A stretch of 64,000 nt of DNA from Liolophura sinensis. Lineage: Eukaryota; Mollusca; Polyplacophora; Chitonida; Chitonidae. The translations under genes and the position numbers were made by a program. Where the stretch lies: NCBI RefSeq assembly GCF_032854445.1, contig NW_027017953.1, positions 806,501-870,500 on the forward strand, read 5' to 3'. This document shows, piece after piece, positions 35,601 through 47,600 of this stretch. Positions within the stretch are counted from its first letter, which is position 1. Every line of letters begins with the position of its first letter. Below the pieces are notes generated by a model. It saw only the letters and a list, made by a program, of their open reading frames with translations, did not search any database and was not told the DNA's origin.

Positions 35601-38600
35601 ATGTACCACTGTGGTATTTGTCCCCTCCTCACCAGCTTGACTGCAACATGTCCTTCTATACTTCATGTACATGCCATATACCACTGTGGTATTTGTCCCC
35701 TCCTCACCAGCTTGACCACAACATGTCCTTCTATGCGTCAGGTACCTACCATGTACCACTGTGGTATTTGTCCCCTCCTCACCAGCTTGACCACAACATG
35801 TCCTATACATCAGGCATTTATCATATTCCACTGTGGTATGTTTGTTCCTCACACATGCATGATACCTCATTTCTTGGTTCTGACTTGTTCTGCAGACAGT
35901 ATGTCCTTCATGTTTACATGTTGATAAAAAATGTTAAGGATGCCATAAGGGAAAACAAAGACTTGTCTAGCCATGTAATCAGCCATGTTTGTTCTGGTTA
36001 TTACAATGTGGTCATTACCTACATGTAAGACACAATGTCGTGTACACAGCATGTGGTGCATGTTTGTGTAGCTTGTTGTGACCAGTTGTAAGCCAACCTA
36101 CAAGTACATGGTAAATATGTGTCAGATATTAAATCCTCAAGCATAATCTTTTTTTTTTTCATAATTTTCCATGACTTTATCGTATTTCTATTTTAAGGGT
36201 GTTGATTAAGGACTTTAAAACATGTGGGTTATCTGCAGATACTTGATACATGCATGTACATACATGTGTGAAAAAGTTCGTGCAGACTTGTTAACATTGA
36301 TAATGATAGTTGAAAGTGTAGAGAAGTAGCTGATGAATATGTGGAAAGGTGGCTGATGAATGTAGAGAAAGGGTGGCTGATGAATGTGTAGAAAGGTGGC
36401 TGATGAATGTAGAGAAAGGGTGGCTGATGAATGTGTAGAAAGGTGGCTGATGTGTCAGCAGAAATGTTGCTGATGAATATGTGGAAAGGTGGCTGATGAA
36501 TGTGTAGAAAGGGTGGCTGATGAATGTAGAGAAAGGGTGGCTGATGAATGTGCAGAAAGGGTGGCTGATGAATGTAGAGAAAGGGTGGCTGATGAATGTG
36601 TAGAAAGGTGGCTGATGTGTCAGCAGAAATGTTGCTGATGAATATGTGGAAAGGTGGCTGATGAATATGTAGAAAGGGTGGCTGATGAATATAGATAAAG
36701 GGTGGCTGATAAATGTGCAGAAAGGTGGCTGATGAATGTAGAGAAAGGGTGGCTGATGAATGTGTAGAAAGGTGGCTGATGTGTCAGCAGAAATGTTGCT
36801 GATGAATATGTGGAAAGGAGGCTGATGAATGTGTAGAAAGGGTGGCTGATGAATGTAGATAAAGGGTGGCTGATGAATGTGCAGAAAGGTGGCTGATGAA
36901 TGTAGAGAAAGGGTGGCTGATGAATGTGTAGAAAGGTGGCTGATGTGTCAGCAGAAATGTTGCTGATGAATATGTGGAAAGGTGGCTGATGAATGTGTAG
37001 AAAGGTGGCTGATAAATATGTAGAAGATGGCTGATAAATGTGGAGAAAAGGTAACTGAGGAATATGTAGAAAGGTAGCTAATGGATATGTAGAAACATGG
37101 CGAATGTGTAAGCAGAAATGTTGTTGATGAATATGTATAAAGGTGGCTGATGAATGTGTAGAAAGGTGGCTGATGAATGTAGAGAAAGGGTGGCTGATGA
37201 ATGTGTAGAAAGGTGGCTGATGTGTCAGCAGAAATGTTGCTGATGAATATGTGGAAAGGTGGCTGATGAATGTGTAGAAAGGTGGCTGATGAATATGTAG
37301 AAGATGGCTGATAAATGTGGAGAAAAGGTGACTGAGGAATATGTAGAAAGGTAGCTGATGGATGTGTAGAAACATGGTGAATGTGTAAGCAGAAATGTTG
37401 TTGATGAAAATGTATAAAGGTGGCTGATAAATGTGTAGAAAGGTGACTGATGAATATGTAGAAAGGTGACTGATGTGTCAGCAGAAATGTGGCTAATGAA
37501 TGTGTAGAAAGGTAGCTGATGAATGTGTAGGAAGGTGACTGTCAGCAAAAAAGTGGCTGATGAATGTGCAGAAAGGTAGTTGAGGTGTGAGCAGAAAGAT
37601 GGCTGAAAAATGTGTAGAAAGGTGGCTGATGTGTGGGCAGAAAGGTGGCTGATAAATGTGTAGAAAGGTGGCTGATGAATGTGTAGAAAGCTAGCTGATG
37701 AATGTGTGGAAAAGTGGCTGAGAAAAGGTGGCTGATAAATGTGTAGAAAGGTGGCTGATGAATGTGTGGAAAAGTGGCTGAGAAAAGGTGGCTGATGAAT
37801 GTGTAGAAAGCTAGCTGATGAATGTGTGGAAAAGTGGCTGAGAAAAGGTGGCTGATAAATGTGTAGAAAGGTAGCTGACGAATGTGTGGAAAGGTGGCTG
37901 ATGAATGTGTGGAAAAGTGGCTGAGAAAAGGTGGTTGATGAATTTGTAGAAAGGTGGCTGATGAATGTGTGGAAAAGTGGCTGAGAAAAGGTGGCTGATG
38001 AATATGTAAGAAGGTCGCTGATGAATGTGTAGAAAGGTAGCTGATGAATGTGTGGAAAAGTGGCTGAGAAAAGGTGGCTGATAAATGTGTAGAAAGTAGC
38101 TGACGAATGTGTGGAAAGGTGGCTGATGAATGTGTGGAAAGGTAGCTGATGAATGTGTAGAAAAGTAGCTGATGTGTCAGCAGAAAGCTGGCTAATGAAT
38201 GTGTAGAAGGGTGGCTGATGAATGTGTGGAAACATGGCAACTAATGATGGCTAGTTGATGAATTTTGATAATTCTAGTGGATGAATGTGTGGAAAATGTT
38301 CTTGATGGAGCTTTGCAATTTTTTGCAGTTGATGAATGTTTGCAAACTACTGTAAGCGGACGGTCATTCTCCCAGCTGATGATAGTGAACATGATCAGTT
38401 TATCACAGCAGTAAGATATGCTAAATCAGCTGAGAGGAGCGTAGAAGACAGAAAACATGGTGTTGGAAGTCTGGTGGGGTTTAGAGTGCCAGGCCAGGCT
38501 CCTTGAAGTACCTTGTCCTGTGTGGTATCAGTGTGTCGAGTTAACTACACACACACACACTGCTCAGTGAGAGAGGATCAGTCCTGCTTTCTAAGCAGAT

Positions 38601-41600
38601 CACAGTCTCTGCCCCCCTGTAAGATACCAGTGCTAATTGGCTGTCACTTTTCCATGTGACCACAGTTATCTGTTTTGGTCTAGATTTGCTCTATCCCTTG
38701 ATAACGGTGCACGTCTGTCTATGAACACAAATCATATGATGTGTCACAGTGTCATCTAACTTGTGACTTTGATGCTGGTACATAGTCTGAGTGTACACAT
38801 GAAGTGTCTTTGTCCTCATTACTCTGTCCCTGTCCAGTCTGTCAGCATATTCCCTAACTGACCTGTCACCCAGACGACTTATGAATAATCACAAGTGTGC
38901 TCAGTATTAAGTACCAATTTGTAGGGCAGATGCTGGGTTCAGAAATGGATCCAGACAAGTGTCTATTTTGGTTATAAATGTGTCAGGAATGAAAGTCTTC
39001 TGTATAATAATGACCTTCTTCATTCGTTTGACTGTTCACTATGGTGTTATCTCAACCGCAATGTCGTGTTGAGTTTCTAAGGTGGTGTACGAACGTACAT
39101 TTATAAATAATGGGTTGAAATCCCCTCCTTTGTTTTCCTGGGAATGTCTGTTTATGTGGCTACATGTGTTCATTAACTTGGTCATTTATACAGCTGAGGT
39201 ATTAAGACATATTGCTGGCAGATGTATTTAGATCTATGTGACGTCCCTTCACCTGCTACAGCAGTATACCTACATGTATATGTGTTAGTACAGTAGTGTC
39301 CCAAGGTTTTGGTTCGGCCATCAGTAAAAATATGTTCAGTTGTTTAATCCATCTCAGTCTTCAAAAAACGGCTTTAATCTACAATTTGTGATAAAACTTT
39401 TAATTTTTTTAAAATTCCCTTTTCAGTATTACTGTGATGTTTTAGAAATCTCATCTTTTTTCATTATGAGAATTAAAAAAAGAAGAATTTAACACCAACT
39501 AACCCCACTTTTTCTGATAACCTCGAGTTATGCCCATCAAATAGTTTTTTTATAAGATGGCCTTGTGGAAATATTACTACCAGAGTACATGACCATCTGA
39601 CACTGTACTGGACTTTAGGGCGACAGAGCAACAAATGCAGCTTCACAATGTCTTACACTAACAGACCATATAGATACACTAAACTTCTACCAGTGCGGAC
39701 TGACTCAGCTCATCACAGCAGCCTTTAGTCACCACCATGAGTTCAAATCCAGACGATGTTAACACAGAGTTAATGACCTATAACTTCCTCATGAACACAT
39801 CAGGTTGACACATGTTCTGAAGAAGCTTATTAACATATACATGTATAACTGTTGAGACAGTACACAGATGTATGTTTGTCTTTCCTTGTTGGACAACGTG
39901 TGTGTATTTGTGTCTTTGGGTTTATTACACAGTTGTGCTTGCTCCTGGATCTCATGTTAATCAGCACATCACCTGGGTTTGCATTGTTCATTTCAGAAAA
40001 TAATTTAATCTTCAAATGCAATCAAGGTCAGTTTTAACAGAAAATTTGAAAACTTGCTCCAAGCGGAATATTAACAGATGCATGTGAGCCTAGGAAGGTA
40101 TTCCTAATTCTTGTGGTGTGATAATTAATACAAAACTGAGGGTCAGAGGGTCATCCCTGTGGGAGTTTTAGCCCCTCGAGAACTGGAGGACGCGAGAGCT
40201 CATCTTTCTCCAAGCTCACTACAGCATTAATGATCGTGAACTAGTTTGTCAGTTATGCCAGCATGTATTCCGCCCATCCCTATGTATTTATAGACTACAT
40301 GTATATCCCAGCCATACAGCCTCATAGCCTGTGGGGGAAAGGCCTAGACCAGTCTTCTGGTCAGGTGTTGACTGACAAGAGGCCAGAGCCAGACTCATTT
40401 CTGATACTCTACAAAGAAGCATGGATAGATTCTGTATGTACTGATTCTACCTGTAGGTTCACGTGTATGTGTTGAAGGAGGAGTACCAGGGAAAGGCGTG
40501 ACCTAGAGGCTGGGTGGGACCATCTTCCTCACACTCATCTTCTTCCCAGTCATGTCAACCTGATTTAATTTAGGACCACAAAGCATTCACTACAAGTGAT
40601 GCGTTGATGCATATAAAAGAGAACAGATTTTGGAGACATAGTGCAAAGTGTTTTGGATGTTTATTAGAATCCAAGCAGATTTCCTTAGCCTTGGTTTCTG
40701 GGAGTGATAACAAGAACGGGCTTCCAGTTCAGAGTAATGCCCTGGACATTTGTATGCCCCTTCTGATGGGAAATACATGTATAGAAGGTTGTCCGACATC
40801 TTCATAGATGTTGATATTTCCTAGAGTAGTTTTCCATATCTACCATATAACTTTCCAACTTTCATTAGAGATGTAAACAAATTGAAACACACATAAACTA
40901 TGAAATAAAGCTGATATTGTGCTCAGTTTTCTCTCTTCCCCATGAATTGATGTTTTATGAATTAAACCATTCACCACACATGGGTCCATGCTGTAGTGTA
41001 TACTGTTCAGTCTGTCTGTGAACGCTGCATCACCTTCGCCTCATGTCATCCACTGGCAGATCTCCTTACCCTCTAACACAAACTCTGGCTCCATGGCCAT
41101 TATTGATCCTCACCACGTCCATGTCATCTTGTCAGTTGTTCTGATCACTCTGCCCTTAGACCCAGTGGTTCAGTTTCTGGGGCTCTAGGAAATCACCAGC
41201 ACATTGTCTTAATAGACAATTTATTCGGCTCATTAGCCGTGTGTCAGAATGAGTTGCACATGATTTATCTGTAAATGATCAAACCAATTGGCTCTGACCG
41301 GTGATGTGGCAGACATGGGCGTGAAGCCTGCGATAACCATATGTATGTTCCAGCTGACTGAAAATCTCCTTACACTTGTCTGAACTGGTATGTACACTGT
41401 GTAATGTACAGCTGGTGGCTAATAATAATGGGGCACTTACATTGGTGGGAGGTGGGGGGGGGGGGGGGGATATTATCAGTCAGTTATCTGGGAGTCAGGA
41501 TAAAGTTGAGTGTACATGTATTTTATGAGGTCAGCAATGTTAGAACCACATTGTATGAAAGTATGAAGGTGTACATCATAAACAATTAAGCTATAGTTGC

Positions 41601-44600
41601 CATATACATGTATCCTGATGTACATCATAAACAATTCAGCTGTAGTTGCCATATACATGTACCGTGATGTACATCATAAACAATTCAGCTATAGTTGCCA
41701 TATACATGTACCGTGATGTACATCAAAGACAATTCAGCTACAGTTGCCATACACTGTACACGTATAATCCTGTTGTACTTGTATAATCGTGGTAGACATT
41801 TCAACTGTAGTTGCCATATACATGTATTTTGATGTACGTGCACATCATAGACTATTCAGCTATAATTTACATTTATCCTGTTTTACATATATATTGACGA
41901 TTTCTTAGACTGGCATCTGCCATAAAAATACCTTCCCCCTGTGCCTCATCAGTGTGGGCTAGTGACCAGGAGGTGTCATGCCTGTCATGGGCTGTGTGTC
42001 CCTCTATACCATCACCAGGGTTTGTCTTCAGCAAATGTGATACATGTACAATGCACAAGTAGCCTGTAATGCGTAGCAATAGTGTGGAGTATTGTGAGGT
42101 GTGAGGGTAGTACATGTGCATGTGGTCATGAGGATTGTGTAGTCCTGTCATGATCATACAGTGAGATATGAACCCATGTGGGAGTATTGTGAAACCTAAG
42201 GATAGTCATGAGGATTGTGTAGTCCTGTCATGACCATACAGTGAGATATGAACCCATGTGGGAGTATTGTGAAACCTTAGGATAGTCATGAGGAATTGTG
42301 TAGTTCTGTCATGATCATACAGTGAGATATGAACCCATGTGGGAGTATTGTGAAACCTAAGGATAGTCATGAGGAATTGTGTAGCCCTGTCATGATCATA
42401 TAGTGAGATATGAACCCATGTGGGAGTATTGTGAAACCTAAGGATAGTCATGAGGACTTGTGTACATGTAGTCCTGTCATGATCATACAGTGAGATATGA
42501 ACCCATGTGGGAGTATTGTGAAACCTAAGGATAGTCATGAGGAATTGTGTAGTCCTGTCATGATCATACAGTGAGATATGAACCCATGTGGGAGTATTGT
42601 GAAACCTAAGGATAGTCATGAGGACTTGTGTACATGTAGTCCTGTCATGATCATACAGTGAGATATGAACCCATGTGGGAGTATTGTGAAACCTAAGGAT
42701 AGTCATGAGGAATTTGTGTAGTTCTGTCATGATCATACAGTGAGATATGAACCCATGTGGGAGTATTGTGAAACCTAAGGATAGTCATGAGGAGTTTGTG
42801 TAGTTCTGTCATGATCATACAGTGAGATATGAACCCATGTGGGAGTATTGTGAAACCTTAGGATAGTCATGAGGAATTTGTGTAGTTCTGTCATGATCAT
42901 ACAGTGAGATATGAACCCATGTGGGAGTATTGTGAAACCTAAGGATAGTCATGAGGAATTGTGTAGTCCTGTCATGATCATACAGTGAGATATGAACCCG
43001 TGTGGGAGTATTGTGAAACCTTAGGATAGTCATGAGGAATTGTGTAGCCCTGTCATGATCATACAGTGAGATATGAACCCATGTGGGAGTATTGTGAAAC
43101 CTAAGGATAGTCATGAGGAATTGTGTAGCCCTGTCATGATCATATAGTGAGATATGAACCCATGTGGGAGTATTGTGAAACCTTAGGATAGTCATGAGGA
43201 CTTGTGTAGTCCTGTCATGATCATACAGTGAGATATGAACCCATGTGGGAGTATTGTGAAACCTAAGGATAGTCATGAGGAATTGTGTAGCCCTGTCATG
43301 ATCATATAGTGAGATATGAACCCATGTGGGAGTATTGTGAAACCTAAGGATAGTCATGAGGACTTGTGTACATGTAGTCCTGTCATGATCATACAGTGAG
43401 ATATGAACCCATGTGGGAGTATTGTGAAACCTAAGGATAGTCATGAGGAATTGTGTAGTCCTGTCATGATCATACAGTGAGATATGAACCCATGTGGGAG
43501 TATTGTGAAACCTAAGGATAGTCATGAGGACGTGTGTACATGTAGTCCTGTCATGATCATACAGTGAGATATGAACCCATGTGGGAGTATTGTGAAACCT
43601 AAGGATAGTCATGAGGAATTTGTGTAGTTCTGTCATGATCATACAGTGAGATATGAACCCATGTGGGAGTATTGTGAAACCTAAGGATAGTCATGAGGAA
43701 TTTGTGTAGTTCTGTCATGATCATACAGTGAGATATGAACCCATGTGGGAGTATTGTGAAACCTTAGGATAGTCATGAGGAATTTGTGTAGTTCTGTCAT
43801 GATCATACAGTGAGATATGAACCCATGTGGGAGTATTGTGAAACCTAAGGATAGTCATGAGGAATTGTGTAGTCCTGTCATGATCATACAGTGAGATATG
43901 AACCCATGTGGGAGTATTGTGAAACCTAAGGATAGTCATGAGGACTTGTGTAGTCCTGTCATGATCATACAGTGAGATATGAACCCATGTGGGAGTATTG
44001 TGAAACCTTAGGATAGTCATGAGGAATTTGTGTAGTTCTGTCATGATCATACAGTGAGATATGAACCCATGTGGGAGTATTGTGAAACCTAAGGATAGTC
44101 ATGAGGAATTGTGTAGTTCTGTCATGATCATACAGTGAGATATGAACCCATGTGGGAGTATTGTGAAACCTAAGGATAGTCATGAGGACTTGTGTAGTCC
44201 TGTCATGATCATATAGTGAGATATGAACCCGTGTGGGAGTATTGTGAAACCTAAGGATAGTCATGAGGACTTGTGTAGTCCTGTCATGATCATACAGTGA
44301 GATATGAACCCATGTGGGAGTATTGTGAAACCTAAGGATAGTCATGAGGAATTGTGTAGTCCTGTCATGATCATACAGTGAGATATGAACCCATGTGGGA
44401 GTATTGTGAAACCTAAGGATAGTCATGAGGAATTGTGTAGTTCTGTCATGATCATACAGTGAGATATGAACCCATGTGGGAGTATTGTGAAACCTTAGGA
44501 TAGTCATGAGGAATTGTGTAGTTCTGTCATGATCATACAGTGAGATATGAACCCATGTGGGAGTATTGTGAAGCCTAAGGATAGTCATGAGGATTGTGTA

Positions 44601-47600
44601 GTTCTGTCATGATCATACAGTGAGATATGAACCCATGTGGGAGTACTGTGAAACCTAAGGATAGTCATGAGGAATTGTGTAGTTCTGTCATGATCATACA
44701 GTGAGATATGAACCCATGTGGGAGTATTGTGAAGCCTGATAGTCATGAGGAATTGTGTAGTTCTGTCATGATCATACAGTGAGATATGAACCCATGTGGG
44801 AGTACAGCTTAGTGGGGAAGAGCAGTGGTACTTCTGCCAAGAGGGTTTGAAGAGGCCTGAAAGTCACAGCCATTTCCTGTATCCTGCACAGTGTAATTGC
44901 TCACTCTAGTGCAACTGTACACAGCCTGAATATACTGCAGAGCTCTAGGGTGGGGAACTAAAACTCAGCATCTCACCACTGATCATAAGATAGGAAATTC
45001 CCTGCATCAAGATTTTTTGGAATGAATGCGTGCATGTGACAGTCACATCTTGAGGAGACCTTTTTGAAAAGTATAACGAAACATTGTGAATTAATCAAAG
45101 CCTATACATATTTGTATAGACTGTTTTCATGATAACAAACTAAACAACATGTACACAGCAAATGTTACTGCTCAACCAAATGATAATACCATATTATTAC
45201 TTAAAACGGCAAAAAATCCATGTTCAATAATCAAATCAATTTTTTGTATTTAATAAGAATAGCTCAAATTTTCACTAAATCTCAGACTTGTTCGGTCATG
45301 TCTGTGGTATTTACAGGGTTAAAATGATTCTTTAGTTTGACAAAGTAATAATGCGATCCACATTATAAATTGATTTGTGTTGTGCAAATCTATTTTTTAC
45401 CAGTAGTAACTTGGCACGGTCTTGGCAAGGAAGAGGTTTTAAGGGAATTCTTACAGAGTGGAACATAAAGTAAACCATCTGTAATATCATGGGATTTTTT
45501 GATAACGGATCTCTGTGCTGTACACAAGAGTGGTTAATTGGTGAAAATTATGTAAATTTATCAATGATTTGCTCGTTTGGTTAGTGCACTAGCGCAGCGT
45601 AATGATCCTGGTGCCTCTCACCAATGTAGTCGCTGTGAGTTTAGTGTAGTCAGATAAAATTTGGCATGATTGTACATTTACTTGTAATTCAGTGGAAGCT
45701 GTCATTTCCTGTCTAAAACACATATCATGTACTTGTTTATTGTCTTAATGCCTGTTAATTTAACATGTTCAAAGCTCATTGTGTTGTTGTTTTGTAGGGG
45801 GAGAAAAACAATGGGTTCTATGTGCTGTATACTAATATGAAACATGGTCAAACGTCCAGCAAAGAGCTTGTGGACTTCCTCAGAGAAAGGTGAGATTTCA
45901 GGGTCTATGGTGAATGCATTTGTTGAAGCTGAGACCTGTTAGGGAGTGTGTTCAATCCTGACAGAAGTTATACAGATGTAACTAATGTTTCTGAGACTGT
46001 CATTTGATGTGTTGTACTACAGGTAACAAGAGCAATCCTTTATCTCCACACTACCAATACTACATAGAACAAGAGCAGTCTTTGTCTTTACACTGCCAAT
46101 ACTACAGGTAACAATTTATTTATTTATTTATTTGATTGTTGTTTTACGCCGTACTCAAGAATATTTCACTTATACGACGGCGGCCAGCATTATGGTGGGA
46201 GGAAAGCGGGCATAGCCCGGGGGAAACCCACAACCATCCGCAGGTTGCTAGCAGAGCCAGGTAACAGGAGCAATCCTTTATCTTTACACTGTCAATACTA
46301 CAGGTAACAAGAGCAATCCTTTATCTTTACACTGTCAATACTACAGGTGACAAGAGCAATCCTTTGCCTTTACACTGCCAATACTACAGGTAACAAGAGC
46401 AATCCTTTATCTTTACACTGTCAATACTACAGGTAACAAGAGCAATAATTTATCTTTACACTGTCAATACTACAAGTGACAAGAGCAATCCTTTGCCTTT
46501 ACACTGCCAATACTACAGGTAACAAGAGCAATCCTTTGCCTTTACACTGCCAATACTACAGGTAACAAGAGCAATCCTTTATCTTCACACTGTCAATACC
46601 ACAGGTAACAGGAGCAATCCTTTATCTTTACACTGTCAATACTACAGGTAATGAGCAATTCTTTATCTTTACACTGCCAATACTACAGGTGACAAGAGCA
46701 ATCCTTTGTCTTTACACTGCCAGTACTACATGTTACACAAGCAATCCCTTGTCTTCACACTGCCAATACTACAGGTAGCAAGAGCAATCCTTTGTCTTTA
46801 CACTGCCAATACTATAGGTAGCAAGAGCAATCCTGTCTTTACACTGCCAATACTATAGGTAGCAAGAGCAATTCTTTGTCTTTACACTGCCAATACTACA
46901 GGTAACAAGATCAATCCTTTATCTTCACACTGCTAATACTACAGGTACCAAGATCAATCCTTTGCCTTTACACTGCCAATACTACAGGTGACAAGAGCAA
47001 TCCTTTGTCTTTACACTGCCAATACTACATGTTACACAAGCAGTCCCTTGTCTTCACACTGCCAATACTACAGGTAACAAGATCAATCCTTTATCTTTAC
47101 ACTGCCAATACTATAGGTAACAAGATCAATCCTTTATCTTTACACCGCCAATACTATAGGTAGCAAGAGCAATCCTTTATCTTTACACTGCCAATACTAT
47201 AGGTAGCAAGAGCAATCCTTTATCTTTACGCTGCCAATACTACAGGTAGCAAGAGCAATCCTTTGTCTTTACACTGCCAATACTATAGGTAGCAAGAGCA
47301 ATCCTGTCTTTACACTGCCAATACTATAGGTAGCAAGAGCAATCCTTTGTCTTTACACTGCCAATACTACAGGTGACAAGAGCAATCCTTTGTCTTTACA
47401 CTGCCAATACTACATGTTACACAAGCATTCCCTTGTCTTCACACTGCCAATACTACAGGTAACAAGATCAATCCTTTATCTTCACACTGCCAATACTACA
47501 GGTGACAAGATCAATCCTTTGTCTTTACACTGCCAATACTGCAGGTAAAAAGAGCAGTTCTTTATCTTTACGCTGCCAATACTACAGGTAACAAGATCAG

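Noticed and set aside
33146-35924. Open frames of 642, 891 and 876 codons on both strands suggesting large repeat proteins
   Set aside because: The 75-bp unit is a multiple of 3 and stop-free in several frames. All three frames are open at once, there is no codon bias or splice link, and the poly-C run and edge units show neutral decay.
36620-38240. Long His/Ser/Phe-rich - strand open frames
   Set aside because: They overlap each other in different frames on the 23-bp array; indels simply switch the open frame. By-product of repeat composition.
42206-44588. Series of - strand frames of 109-275 codons with an [15 protein letters not shown]-type repeat
   Set aside because: 81-bp arithmetic. 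Frames break at every unit with an extra base and restart with the next unit; no selection to stay in frame.
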